A DNA stretch of 64,000 nucleotides from JANXLS01 sp035308565 (lineage in GTDB: Bacteria > Planctomycetota > SZUA-567 > H5-PLA8), in NCBI GenBank assembly GCA_035308565.1, contig DATGGK010000056.1, positions 1 to 64,000 of the forward strand, read 5' to 3'. Each line of letters begins with the position of its first letter. Position 1 is the first letter of the stretch. Shown piece by piece: positions 32,673-41,024 of this stretch. Made by a program: the position numbers and the translations under genes. A model generated the notes under the pieces. That model worked only from the letters and a program-made list of their open reading frames with translations, ran no database searches and was not told the DNA's origin.

Positions 32673-34076
32673 ATGAAATTGGTTCCTGCGCTTATTCTGT
32701 CCGGTGCACTGATGTTTCCGCTCACGCTTCGCGCCTCGGATGTCTATGTCCCGCCCGACCGAGAACCGTCTCCCGAGGAAACGCTTATCCTTGAACTCAT
32801 GAATCGTTTCCGCGCCGATCCCAAAGCCGAAGCCCTGCGCATCGCGCCCGCCGGCGCCGCGACCATGACGTATTCGGGCAAAGGCGTCGATTGGAAAATG
32901 TTCGTCGAAGAAATGAATGAACTCAAAGCCGCGCCACCGTTGGTGTTCAATCTTGAACTGCTCGACGCCTCCCGCAAACACGCCTATTACATGATCCAAA
33001 ATGAACTGACGCACGTCGAAGACCCCAACAAGCCCGCGTTTTACGGCGCGGGGTTTGGCGAGCGCTGCAAAAACAGCGGATACAAAGGTTTTGCCGGCGG
33101 CGAAAATGCATTCCGCGATCCGGGCAACGTCAAAAACAGCCACAAAGGTTTCATCACCGATTCCGGCGAAGGCCCCGGCGGGATGCAGCCCGGCCGCGGC
33201 CACCGCATGAACATGATCAACGCCGGCTATAAGGAAGTAGGCGGCTCGGCGGTCCCGCACGGCAAAGGCTTTTCCGTGGTCCACGATTTCGGCAGCCGCA
33301 AAGTCCGCATGGCCGGCGGCGTGATTTACATGGACAAAGACGGCGACAATTTCTACAGCATCGGCGAAGGCATCGGCGGCGTGACCATCAAATCCAGCGA
33401 CGGCGCCTCCACCGCGACCTGGAAAAGCGGCGCGTTCGAATTGGATCTCAAAAGCGACGGGCCGGTGACCCTCACCGCTGAATACGGCGGACAGGCTTTC
33501 TCGAAAACTTTCGAGGCCGGCAAGGAGAACATCAAGTTCGATTGGATCGTCCCCGAAAAAATCGCGCTCGACCGCGCCGACCAGTTGCTCGCCGACGTCG
33601 CGAAAATCAAGGAAACGAAGTCCTCGACGTACACCAACGCCATCCTCGCGCTATGGCTCAACACGCGCGGCCTTTCGCTCGACGCCGCGCGCGCGAAGAA
33701 AATCGAAGAGATTGCCGGCAACGCCGGAGTTGAATTGGAACAGCATCAGAAAGTCGTGATCGAAGCGCTGAAGAATTTCGATCCGAAAGAATTCGGAAAC
33801 ATCCTCGACACGCAGCGCAAGCGCTACCGCGGCACGAGCGCCGACAGTTGGTTCCGCGAAGCTGAAACGGTCGCCAACATGAAATACAGCGCCAAAGTCC
33901 TCGACGCCGCGCCGGCCGACAATCCCAAAATCGCCGCCGCCAACAAAAAACAACTCGCCACTCAGATCGAGGAAGTCGAAAAGCAGTTGACCTACGCCCA
34001 ACTCAAACAGGAACTCTCCGACTTGCTTGTGGCCTTGAAAATTCCCGACGCTCCCGCTAAACGTAGACGCAGTTGA
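32673..34076 (+). CDS. Secreted CAP (SCP/PR1)-domain protein
   Basis: 467 residues with a signal peptide (MKLVPALILSGALMFPLTLR). The CAP domain spans about 30-215: LILELMNRFRADPKAEAL, LELLDASRKHAYYMIQ, GFAGGENAF and GRGHRMNMINAGYKEVGGS, with the conserved His and Glu positions. A second, Ig-like strand domain follows (about 215-285; GGVIYMDKDGDNFYS, GVTIKSSDG). The C-terminal 180 residues are helical and Lys/Glu-rich with coiled-coil character. CAP proteins are secreted and bind lipids or act as proteases in a few cases; no function can be given here. A palindrome follows the stop. Confidence 0.85.
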   Translation: MKLVPALILSGALMFPLTLRASDVYVPPDREPSPEETLILELMNRFRADPKAEALRIAPAGAATMTYSGKGVDWKMFVEEMNELKAAPPLVFNLELLDASRKHAYYMIQNELTHVEDPNKPAFYGAGFGERCKNSGYKGFAGGENAFRDPGNVKNSHKGFITDSGEGPGGMQPGRGHRMNMINAGYKEVGGSAVPHGKGFSVVHDFGSRKVRMAGGVIYMDKDGDNFYSIGEGIGGVTIKSSDGASTATWKSGAFELDLKSDGPVTLTAEYGGQAFSKTFEAGKENIKFDWIVPEKIALDRADQLLADVAKIKETKSSTYTNAILALWLNTRGLSLDAARAKKIEEIAGNAGVELEQHQKVVIEALKNFDPKEFGNILDTQRKRYRGTSADSWFREAETVANMKYSAKVLDAAPADNPKIAAANKKQLATQIEEVEKQLTYAQLKQELSDLLVALKIPDAPAKRRRS

Positions 34077-34078
34077 AG

Positions 34079-34102
34079 TAGGACGGGCTTCCAAGCCCGT
34101 CC
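34079..34102. repeat. GGACGGGCTTCCAAGCCCGTCC palindrome
   Basis: Perfect 9-bp arms with a TCCA-type loop. A related hairpin is at 40582-40603. May act as a terminator after the CAP gene. Confidence 0.75.
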
Positions 34103-34120
34103 AGAGCAACGGAGCAGGGT

Positions 34121-34453
34121 ATGGATTCGGGACTCCTCGGCATTCTTGGATTTTTCCTGATCGTCGTTGGGTTGCCTGTGTACGTGGGCTACCGCCTCAA
34201 ACTGGCGGAAATCCGCGCGAAGCAAACCGCCGACCCCAACGCCGATCTTCTCGCCCGCATCGCCGCGCTCGAAAAAAAATGTGAAACGCTTCAAGAGCAA
34301 GTCACCGAAGCCCACATCCTGATCCACGACGAACAACGCGAGTTGGACCGCAAATTAGCCGCGCGCCTCGAAGCCGCCGGCCCCATTCCCCATTCCAATC
34401 CAATCTCACAACCGCGCCGCTCCAACTCCCCCGCGGAAGTCAAAATCCCATAG
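34121..34453 (+). CDS. Small membrane-anchored coiled-coil protein
   Basis: 110 residues. One membrane helix at about 4-24 (GLLGILGFFLIVVGLPVYVG) is followed by a basic-acidic coiled coil (about 45-90: LLARIAALEKKCETLQEQVT) and a Pro/Ser-rich tail. The layout resembles PspB-like proteins of the phage-shock family, but the sequence match is weak and no pspA or pspC is nearby, so no name is given. The stop codon TAG lies in a CCTATGGG-type word array. No strong ribosome binding site. Confidence 0.6.
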   Translation: MDSGLLGILGFFLIVVGLPVYVGYRLKLAEIRAKQTADPNADLLARIAALEKKCETLQEQVTEAHILIHDEQRELDRKLAARLEAAGPIPHSNPISQPRRSNSPAEVKIP

Positions 34454-34492
34454 GCCTCACAGGCCCTTTAAGCCCATAGGCCCTATCAGGCG
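34447..34492. repeat. CCCATAGGCC-word array
   Basis: CCATAGGCCTCACAGGCCC...AGCCCATAGGCCCTATCAGG; self-complementary words. It contains the stop codon of the gene on the left and ends a few bases before the stop of the oxidoreductase fusion on the right. Confidence 0.8.
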
Positions 34493-34500
34493 CGAATATT

Positions 34501-36501
34501 TTACTCCAAATTCAACCACTTCATCTCATCCGCCGTCAATTCCAAATTCACGCCCTCCATCGCCTCCCGCGTTTCATCGATGCTGCGCGGCCCAATCAGC
34601 GCGAACACCGGAAAGCGCTGGCAGAGCACATACGCCAGCGCAATGTTGATCGCCGCCACGCAGCGCTTCGCAGCCAGCTCCTCCGCGCGCTGCTTGCGCT
34701 GCCAATTCGCCGCGCTCGCCCACACGCGCGCAATTTCCTCCCCATTGGTCCTATGGGTCCCATCCGTCCTATTTCCCTCACGCGTAAAAAATCCGCGTGC
34801 CTGGCTCGACCACGCAAACAGCGGCAGCCGCGTCCGTTCAAACCAAGCCCGCGATTCATCGTCCGACGACGAAATGCAGCCGGCCCACACCGGTTCGTTG
34901 GGCCGCGCCAGGCTGAAATTGTTGCTCACCGCGCCGAAGCCGCGCAAGCCGTGCGCTTTTGCGTACGCGTTGGCTTCGTCCACGCGCGCCAGCGTCCAAT
35001 TCGATCCGCCAAACACGCAGCGGATGCGCCCCGCGCGATGCTGCTCGTTCAATGCCTCGACGAATTCCCCGACGGGCACCGACGGATTGTCGCGGTGCAA
35101 AAAATAAATGTCCACCGCATCCGTCTGCAAGCGCTCCAAACTCTCCGCAAGCTGTTTGCCGACGCGGTCCGGAAAACAATCCGGCGTGTGCGCGCCTTTG
35201 CCGATCAGCACAATCTTCTCGCGCACGCCGCGGTTCTTCATGTACTGCCCCATTAATTTTTCCATCAGGCCGTGTGCGTACTGATGTGCCGTGTCGAACG
35301 CCGTGCCGCCGCGTTCGATAAAATCGTCGCACACCGCCGCGAGATGCGGCATCGTCTTTTGATTGTCCATGCCCAGAATGACGCGCGAAATCTTCTTATC
35401 GACGCCCGCCACTTCGCCATAGCGCATCCGCGCATCCGCGCGCACAGACAGTGGTCCGCCATGCGCAATCGGCACGCGGCCGGGGCGTTCGATTTCGTAT
35501 ACCAGCCCAATTTCCTCGCGCCATTTGTCCAGCGTGCGCATAATCGCCATCGAATCGGCCCACGTCACCTGCGGGCATTCGCGCCGCTCGATGTTGTTGC
35601 CCACTGCATCTACTTCGAGCGCGTACAAATGCATTTTGTTCTCAACGACAATTTCGCGTTCCAATTCATGCCGCCGCCGCACATAAATCCTCGTTGAACC
35701 GCCTTCCTTCGACGGCAGCCACGGCGCTGGCACGAAAATCTGCCCGTCCGTCCCAAAAATCCGTACGACATTTTCCTGCTCAAGCTGCACGCCTGTGCCG
35801 ATCTGCGCCACAATCTCGCCCGGGTATTTCGCGACCGCCGACGTGTACTCATCCACGCCCGTCTGCCCCAGATGGCCCACCGCTTTCAATGAAATCGGCT
35901 CGCAAAAATCCTTCCCTAGCGCCGCGCCCGCGAGCAGATTCGCCATGCTCGCCGGATAACACCCTACGTCCAGAATCCCACCGCCGCCCAATTCGTTCGC
36001 CAAATGCCGGCCCGCAGGATTGAACGGCATCGTGAAGCTGAACGTCGCCTGAATCAGCCGCGTTTCGCCGGCCGCTTTTTCGCGCACAAGCTGCGCCAGT
36101 TGCATCGTCTGCGGATGCACGCGGTACATGAACGCTTCCATGAAAAATCGATCGTAGCGCCGCGCCGCGTCGAACACCGCCGCCGCCTCGTATTGATTGA
36201 GCGCCATCGGTTTTTCGCACAGCACGTGCTTCCCCGCCGCCAGCGCGCGGATCGACCATTCCACGTGATAGGGATGCGGCATCGAAATATAAACGCACTG
36301 CACGTCCTTGTCCGCCAGCAGCGCCTCATAGCTGGCATAGCGCCGCTCCATCCCAAACTCCGCGCCAAACGCATCCGCCGTTTCCTGCGAACGGCTCCCC
36401 ACCGCCAGCAGTTCCCCCGTGAGCGACGCCTTCACGCCGCGCGCGTACGTGTGCGCAATCTTCCCCGTCCCCAAAATGCCCCACTTGTATCTCTCGCTCA
36501 T
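34501..36501 (-). CDS. Fusion of Gfo/Idh/MocA oxidoreductase and aldo/keto reductase
   Basis: 666 residues from the ATG at 36501 (SERYKWGILGTGKIAHTYARG). Residues 1-340 form a complete Gfo/Idh/MocA enzyme with the Rossmann motif GxGxIA and the EKP motif in HVLCEKPMALNQYE (about 92). Residues about 345-666 form an aldo/keto reductase: SRVILGMDNQK, the catalytic-type FDTAHQYAHGLMEKLMGQ, VDIYFLHRDNPSVP and a C-terminal FALIGPRSIDETREAM NADPH-binding loop. Two redox domains in one chain suggest sequential reactions on a sugar. An in-frame copy of the CCTATGGG word array (34739-34775) encodes part of REGNRTDGTHRTNGEE. The frame is open upstream to 37218 but overlaps another gene. Confidence 0.9.
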   Translation of the reverse strand: MSERYKWGILGTGKIAHTYARGVKASLTGELLAVGSRSQETADAFGAEFGMERRYASYEALLADKDVQCVYISMPHPYHVEWSIRALAAGKHVLCEKPMALNQYEAAAVFDAARRYDRFFMEAFMYRVHPQTMQLAQLVREKAAGETRLIQATFSFTMPFNPAGRHLANELGGGGILDVGCYPASMANLLAGAALGKDFCEPISLKAVGHLGQTGVDEYTSAVAKYPGEIVAQIGTGVQLEQENVVRIFGTDGQIFVPAPWLPSKEGGSTRIYVRRRHELEREIVVENKMHLYALEVDAVGNNIERRECPQVTWADSMAIMRTLDKWREEIGLVYEIERPGRVPIAHGGPLSVRADARMRYGEVAGVDKKISRVILGMDNQKTMPHLAAVCDDFIERGGTAFDTAHQYAHGLMEKLMGQYMKNRGVREKIVLIGKGAHTPDCFPDRVGKQLAESLERLQTDAVDIYFLHRDNPSVPVGEFVEALNEQHRAGRIRCVFGGSNWTLARVDEANAYAKAHGLRGFGAVSNNFSLARPNEPVWAGCISSSDDESRAWFERTRLPLFAWSSQARGFFTREGNRTDGTHRTNGEEIARVWASAANWQRKQRAEELAAKRCVAAINIALAYVLCQRFPVFALIGPRSIDETREAMEGVNLELTADEMKWLNLE
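34739..34775. repeat. CCTATGGGTCCCAT word array inside the fusion gene
   Basis: TTGGTCCTATGGGTCCCATCCGTCCTATT is a member of the CCTATGGG word family. It is translated within the aldo/keto reductase half as a loop of about 12 residues. Confidence 0.75.
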
Positions 36502-36514
36502 GGCATCACACTCC

Positions 36515-36537
36515 CGCAATAATTCCGTTAGTATAAT
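36515..36537 (+). promoter_or_regulatory. Possible promoter of the first TlpA-like gene
   Basis: TATAAT at 36532-36537, about 90 bp before the start codon, in the gap between divergent genes. No convincing -35 box is seen. Confidence 0.3.
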
Positions 36538-36627
36538 GCTTGCTTTTCCTGAAATCTCGGAATAATGGTTTCCCCAAAGCGCCCTGTGGTGTAGCTCTAG
36601 CGTTTGAACTCTTCCGAAGGAAATTTC

Positions 36628-37788
36628 ATGAAGTCTCTTTTGATCGCCCTGCTCTCCGTTTCCGCGCTTCTGGCAAGCCTTACAGCACGAGCCGAGGAGC
36701 CGAAGAAAGATCCGCCGAAGACGCCTGCAGCGGCCGACGCGCCGAAAGAGGGCGAGAAAAAAGACGAAATCGATATCTACAAAGTTCCCGAAGGAGCCGA
36801 CGCCACCTCCGATGCGCTGGTCGCTTTCTGCAAAAAGCTGATGACCCATCGCCCGGCAAGTGCCGCGGAAGCGCAGACTCATCGCGCGAAGCTGCTTCCG
36901 GCGCTCAAAACAGCCACAACCCAAATTCTGACGTTGGAAAAAGGCGACGCCACCGCCAACGGGCACTTCGCGCGCGGAATCCAAATGCAGCTTGAGCTCG
37001 GCGCAGCCATGAGCAATCCCAAAGGCCCGGCCTTCGCCAAATTCATCGACGACGCCGCGAAATTCGCGGAATCCGACAAGCTGGACAACAGCGATGTGAA
37101 CATGCTCTCGACCGTCGCGCGCAACTTGCAGTACGTGGACGCCGACAAGGCCAAGGGCTTCTATGAAAAACTGCTGGCGATTTTCGGAAAGAGCGCTCTG
37201 CCAGCGGCGAAACAACAAGCGGCCGAAATCCCCGGCGTGCTGCGCCGCCTGAACCTCCCCGGCCAGGTCATGGAGCTTACCGGAAAAACATTCGACGGCA
37301 AAGATTTCGATCTGAAGTCGCTCAAAGGCAAAGTGGTGCTCGTCGATTACTGGGCAACCTGGTGCGGCCCTTGCCGTGCGGAATTACCCAACGTCAAAAA
37401 GAACTACGAAGGCTACCACGGCAAAGGCTTTGAAGTCGTCGGCATCAGCGGCGACCGCGATCGCGCGGCGTTGGAGAAATTCCTCACCGCCGACCCGCTA
37501 CCCTGGACCACCATTCACGAGATGGAAAACGGTGCGTGGAAACCGAATCCTTCGATGGAGAAATACGGCATCAATGCGTATCCGACGACGCTGCTGGTCG
37601 GAAAAGACGGCAAAGTCGTGGCGTTGAACGCGCGCGGCCCGAAACTGGGTGAATTGCTGAAGGCACAATTGGGCGAGCCGGAACCGCCAAAGGAACCGGC
37701 GAAGGATGCGCCTCCGGCCAAGGAACCAGCTAAGGATTCGAAAGTCGGCGCGGCCCAAAAGGGCGATTCCAGTTCGGCAACCAAATAA
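36628..37788 (+). CDS. Secreted TlpA-like thioredoxin-domain protein (copy 1, CGPC)
   Basis: 386 residues from the ATG at 36628, with ribosome binding site AAGGAA and signal peptide (KSLLIALLSVSALLASLTARA). A charged linker and a helical domain of about 180 residues precede a TlpA/ResA-like thioredoxin domain (about 215-345): GKTFDGKDFDLKSLKGKVVL, VDYWATWCGPCRAELP with the redox Cys pair, and the cis-Pro NAYPTTLLVGKDGKV. The C-terminus is Lys/Pro/Ala-rich. Such proteins reduce or oxidise disulfides outside the cytoplasm. The helical N-domain is shared with copy 2 downstream and has no named family. Confidence 0.9.
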   Translation: MKSLLIALLSVSALLASLTARAEEPKKDPPKTPAAADAPKEGEKKDEIDIYKVPEGADATSDALVAFCKKLMTHRPASAAEAQTHRAKLLPALKTATTQILTLEKGDATANGHFARGIQMQLELGAAMSNPKGPAFAKFIDDAAKFAESDKLDNSDVNMLSTVARNLQYVDADKAKGFYEKLLAIFGKSALPAAKQQAAEIPGVLRRLNLPGQVMELTGKTFDGKDFDLKSLKGKVVLVDYWATWCGPCRAELPNVKKNYEGYHGKGFEVVGISGDRDRAALEKFLTADPLPWTTIHEMENGAWKPNPSMEKYGINAYPTTLLVGKDGKVVALNARGPKLGELLKAQLGEPEPPKEPAKDAPPAKEPAKDSKVGAAQKGDSSSATK

Positions 37789-37815
37789 TGACGTTTGGAT
37801 AAAGCTGTTTTAAAC

Positions 37816-37848
37816 AGCATCCGCCGCGCGCGGGTGCTCTTTTTTTTT
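37816..37848 (+). terminator. Rho-independent terminator of TlpA-like copy 1
   Basis: AGCATCCGC pairs with GCGGGTGCT (one G-T pair) around CGCGC, followed by a run of nine or ten T with one C at its start. Confidence 0.9.
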
Positions 37849-37943
37849 CAGTGAAGTGCGGTTTCGGGCGTCTGTTATTGGTTAGCGCCCGACGGTGTAC
37901 GTGGTGGCGTGTGGTCGATTTAATCCTTTTAGGAAAGTCTCTC

Positions 37944-39053
37944 ATGAAGCTCTCTTCCGTGGCCGTCGCTGCCACTTTCGTGTTCACCCTCGTTTGCGCC
38001 AGCGCGCTGTGCGTCGAAGAGCCGCCCAAGACGCCCGATGCGCCAAAGGACGATCAGTACAAACTCCCCGACAACCCAACCGTGAAGTCGCTGGTCGCTT
38101 TCTGCAAAAAGCTCGAAGGCAAGGAACCGCAGTCGCAGGCCGAAGCCGACGAAATGCAGACGAAGGTCAAGCCGGCGCTCAAGAAAGCCTGCGAACAAAT
38201 CCTGGCGCTTGAAAAGGGCAATCCGACCGACGACAGCCGCTACGCCAACCGCTTCCTGCTCATCTTCAAGCTGCAGGAGGTGATGGAAAAGGGCGGCGAG
38301 AACCCCACACCGGAAGCCAAGAAAGAATTGCTCGCGGCGACCGATGAACTCAAGAAATTCCTCTCCGATCCCAAATTCACGCTCGAAGACGTGGCGCTGG
38401 CCGTGCAGTTGGGCGACCTGATTTCGGAAGTCGATGAAGCGAAAGCCGTCGATTACTTCAAGACCTTCGCCAAGCTCTACGAAAACAACGCCGATCCGAA
38501 AGTCGCCGAAGCTGGCAAGCGCATGGCCGCAACCTCGCGGCGCCTCGGCCTCGTCGGCAATGAAATGGTGCTGAAGGGCACGACCGTCGAAGGCAAGCCC
38601 TTCGACATTTCGTCGCTGAAAGGCAAAGTGGTGCTGGTCGATTTCTGGGCGACGTGGTGCCATTGGTGCGTGAAGGAAATCCCCAACGTCAAGAAGAACT
38701 ACCTCGGCTATCACAACAAAGGCTTCGAAGTGGTGGCGGTGAGCGCCGATCAGGACCGTGCGGCGCTGGACGAGTTCCTCGGCAAGAGCAAGATTCCGTG
38801 GATCAACCTGCATGACAAAGACGGCGAAAACGCCGCGCTCGAATACTACGGCATCACCGGCTTCCCGACGACGTTTCTCATCGGCAAAGACGGCAAGGTC
38901 GTCTCGCTGAAAGCGCGTGGCCCGGAGTTGGACAAGCAGCTCAAGGACATCCTCGGCGAACCGGATGCGATCAAGGATCTCCCCGAAGCCCCGGCCGAAA
39001 AGGAAAACCCGCTGAACGCGACGATCAAGGAAGCGATCAAGGAAGAGAAGTAA
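37944..39053 (+). CDS. Secreted TlpA-like thioredoxin-domain protein (copy 2, CHWC)
   Basis: 369 residues from the ATG at 37944 (ribosome binding site AGGAAAG); signal peptide KLSSVAVAATFVFTLVCASA. Same layout as copy 1: helical domain with LVAFCKKLEGKEPQSQAEAD, then thioredoxin domain with VDFWATWCHWCVKEIPNVKK and cis-Pro GITGFPTTFLIGKDGK. The active site is CHWC instead of CGPC, which in thioredoxin-fold enzymes shifts redox potential and partner choice. The two genes are tandem duplicates that include near-identical terminators. Each may act on different disulfides in the periplasm. Confidence 0.9.
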   Translation: MKLSSVAVAATFVFTLVCASALCVEEPPKTPDAPKDDQYKLPDNPTVKSLVAFCKKLEGKEPQSQAEADEMQTKVKPALKKACEQILALEKGNPTDDSRYANRFLLIFKLQEVMEKGGENPTPEAKKELLAATDELKKFLSDPKFTLEDVALAVQLGDLISEVDEAKAVDYFKTFAKLYENNADPKVAEAGKRMAATSRRLGLVGNEMVLKGTTVEGKPFDISSLKGKVVLVDFWATWCHWCVKEIPNVKKNYLGYHNKGFEVVAVSADQDRAALDEFLGKSKIPWINLHDKDGENAALEYYGITGFPTTFLIGKDGKVVSLKARGPELDKQLKDILGEPDAIKDLPEAPAEKENPLNATIKEAIKEEK

Positions 39054-39104
39054 ATTCAAAGACGAATGCCGAACGATGAACGCTGAACGAAGAAGGAAGA
39101 ATGA

Positions 39105-39135
39105 AAGCACCCGCCGCGCGCGGGTGCTTTTTTTA
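39105..39135 (+). terminator. Rho-independent terminator of TlpA-like copy 2
   Basis: AGCACCCGC pairs perfectly with GCGGGTGCT around CGCGC and is followed by seven T. It has the same stem as the terminator of copy 1. Confidence 0.92.
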
Positions 39136-39171
39136 TGACCATTATTGTTTCCGCAACTCCAATTGATCCTG

Positions 39172-39232
39172 CTGCCTTTGGCCCATTGGCCCTATGGGCC
39201 CCATAAGCCCTATAGCCCTAGCTGCCCTATCT
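39172..39232. repeat. CCCTATGGGCC-word array
   Basis: TTGGCCCATTGGCCCTATGGGCCCCATAAGCCCTATAGCCC-type words, the longest member of this family in the window. The rest of the gap to 39424 shows no gene. Confidence 0.85.
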
Positions 39233-39424
39233 AACAGCGCATTGAGCTCGTTCGAGAATTGAACGGTCCTTTGCCCAAAACGCCGTCCTTTCAGCCGTTT
39301 TTTTGTATGGTTTCCCCCACGTGCATAGTCGATATATGGTGAGCACCGCTAGTGTGCGACGTAGTTTGGGCAGGAAACTGATGTGAAATGGAGCGCGCCG
39401 CTCCGTTCTCCCGGAAAGGCCGGC

Positions 39425-40582
39425 ATGTGGCTGTTTGACAGACTTGTTCAATGGCGCACGAATACACGTATTCATACGCTGGAACAGCAGTTGGCTGCCA
39501 AGCCCACGCCCGTCCTGTATTTGCAGTTGGCGGACGCGCACACCGACGCCGGCAACCAATCCAAGGCCGCGCAAGTGCTGCGCCTCGGCGCGGCGCGCCA
39601 TCCCAACGCGCCGGAGATTGTCCGCCGCCAGGCTGAAGCCGAGAAATTCGAACGCGAACTCGAGAAAAAACGCCTCGTCGAGCGCATTCAGACACATCCC
39701 AACCCGATTTTGTACGCGCGTCTGGCCGAACTTTACAAAGCCGACGGCGAAACCGGCAAGACCATCGATATCTGCCAGCGTGGGATCAAAGCGTTTCCCA
39801 AATACGGCGGCACATACCTCGTGCTCGGCCAGATTTACTCCGACAAAAAGCAGTGGCCGGAAGCCGTCACGCATCTTGAAAAATCCGCCGCGCTCGACAA
39901 GTACAATTACCTCGCGCTGAAATTGCTCTCCGCGGTCTACTTGGAACTCGGCCGCCCCGCCGACGCCGCACAGCGCCTCGAAGACATTCTTTTCTTTGCG
40001 CCGGGCGACGAAGTGATCATGGGGCTGCTGAAAAAAGCCAAGGACGCGATCGAAGAGCAGATGCCCAAGTCCAGCCTCTCCGTTCCCGATGTCGCCGCTA
40101 ACCGCTACCAAGCCGGCCGGACCGTCCCGCGCACGGGCCGTTCAGGTACGCCCAACGTCGCGCGCGCGTCCGGCATCAACCGCATTTCTGGCTTGCACAA
40201 CAGTACCGGCGCGATGCCCAGGCCCGCCAAGGACCAAATTTACGCTAACGGCCTGGCCGCTTTGCGCGCCGTTGCCGGCGTCGAAGGCGCGGTGCTGGTC
40301 GATCAGTACGGTTTGGTCGTCGCCGCCGATCTGGCGCCCGGGATCGACGAAGGCCTCGCCGGCGCAATGATCACCAACGTCTACCGCCTCGCCAGCAACA
40401 ACGCCGTCAAACTCGGCGTCGGCCAATTCGAAGAAGGCATGATCGAAGGCCGCGACGGCAACGTCCACATCGTTCAATTCGACGACATGATTTTGACCGT
40501 GTTCACCAAAGCGGATGTGAAACTGGGATTGGTAGAAAAAAGCATCCGCGATTTCGCGGCCGTGGCGATTCAGCGCAAGTAA
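39425..40582 (+). CDS. TPR protein with C-terminal roadblock/LC7 domain
   Basis: 385 residues from the ATG at 39425, chosen because GGAAAGG lies 5 bp before it; an earlier ATG at 39383 lacks such a site. Residues about 10-210 contain tetratricopeptide repeats (PVLYLQLADAHTDAGNQSKA, PILYARLAELYKADGETGK, YLVLGQIYSDKKQWPEA). A Pro/Arg/Ser-rich linker follows. The last 120 residues are a roadblock domain (GLAALRAVAGVEGAVLVDQY, GLVVAADLAPGIDEG). Roadblock proteins regulate small GTPases such as MglA in polarity and gliding. The next gene encodes a second roadblock protein, so the two may form a heterodimer. No GTPase gene is in the window. Confidence 0.9.
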   Translation: MWLFDRLVQWRTNTRIHTLEQQLAAKPTPVLYLQLADAHTDAGNQSKAAQVLRLGAARHPNAPEIVRRQAEAEKFERELEKKRLVERIQTHPNPILYARLAELYKADGETGKTIDICQRGIKAFPKYGGTYLVLGQIYSDKKQWPEAVTHLEKSAALDKYNYLALKLLSAVYLELGRPADAAQRLEDILFFAPGDEVIMGLLKKAKDAIEEQMPKSSLSVPDVAANRYQAGRTVPRTGRSGTPNVARASGINRISGLHNSTGAMPRPAKDQIYANGLAALRAVAGVEGAVLVDQYGLVVAADLAPGIDEGLAGAMITNVYRLASNNAVKLGVGQFEEGMIEGRDGNVHIVQFDDMILTVFTKADVKLGLVEKSIRDFAAVAIQRK

Positions 40583-40603
40583 CACGGGCTTTTAGCCCGT
40601 GGC
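40582..40603. repeat. CACGGGCTTTTAGCCCGTG hairpin
   Basis: Arms CACGGGCT and AGCCCGTG with a TTT loop between two roadblock genes. It lacks a T run, so it is more likely a REP-type element or a processing site than a terminator. Confidence 0.65.
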
Positions 40604-40630
40604 TGTGAGAGCACCTGACAAGGAAGCCGT

Positions 40631-40984
40631 ATGCGCGACATTCTGACGAATCTGAACAAGGCCCAGGGCGTCTGGGGCAGCATGTTGGTCGGCCGCGACG
40701 GCATTGTCATCGCCAGCGATTTCTCGACCGACGTCCAGGAGCAGCAGATGGGCGCCATCTCCTCGCAGATTCTCGTCGCGCTCGACGGCGCCCTCAAACG
40801 CATCCAAATGGGCGGCTTCAAACGCTTCCTGATCGGCGGCAGCGAAAACAAACTCGCGCTCATCGACGCCGGCCAATCGATCCTCATCGTGCTGATGCGC
40901 CGCGACGTCAACATGGGCCTGGTCAACGTCGAAATCAAAAACGCACTGGACTTGGTCGCCAAAGGTTCAAGAATCAGCGGTTGA
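40631..40984 (+). CDS. Roadblock/LC7-domain protein
   Basis: 117 residues, all roadblock fold: LTNLNKAQGVWGSMLVGRDG, IVIASDFSTDVQEQQMGAIS and KLALIDAGQSILIVLMRRDV. The ribosome binding site AAGGAAG precedes the ATG. Resembles MglB-like and archaeal-type roadblock proteins that act as GTPase-activating or scaffold subunits. The partner is most likely the roadblock domain of the TPR protein just upstream. A pair without a Ras-like GTPase gene nearby implies that the GTPase is encoded elsewhere or that the pair serves another protein. Confidence 0.92.
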   Translation: MRDILTNLNKAQGVWGSMLVGRDGIVIASDFSTDVQEQQMGAISSQILVALDGALKRIQMGGFKRFLIGGSENKLALIDAGQSILIVLMRRDVNMGLVNVEIKNALDLVAKGSRISG

Positions 40985-41024
40985 AAATCAAACCTTGAAA
41001 CCCTGAAACCGCGAATCCTGAATC
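40985..41024. repeat. CTTGAAACC/CCTGAA word array
   Basis: AAACCTTGAAACCCTGAAACCGCGAATCCTGAATC, imperfect 7-9-bp words. It fills the gap between a stop codon and the uppP GTG start, leaving no clear ribosome binding site. Confidence 0.7.

Noticed and set aside
34121..34453. PspB
   Set aside because: Only the general layout (one helix plus coiled coil) agrees; no psp genes are close.
36502..37218. N-terminal extension of the oxidoreductase fusion
   Set aside because: The open frame lies antisense to the TlpA-like gene and has no homology-type features; the Rossmann fold begins right after 36501.
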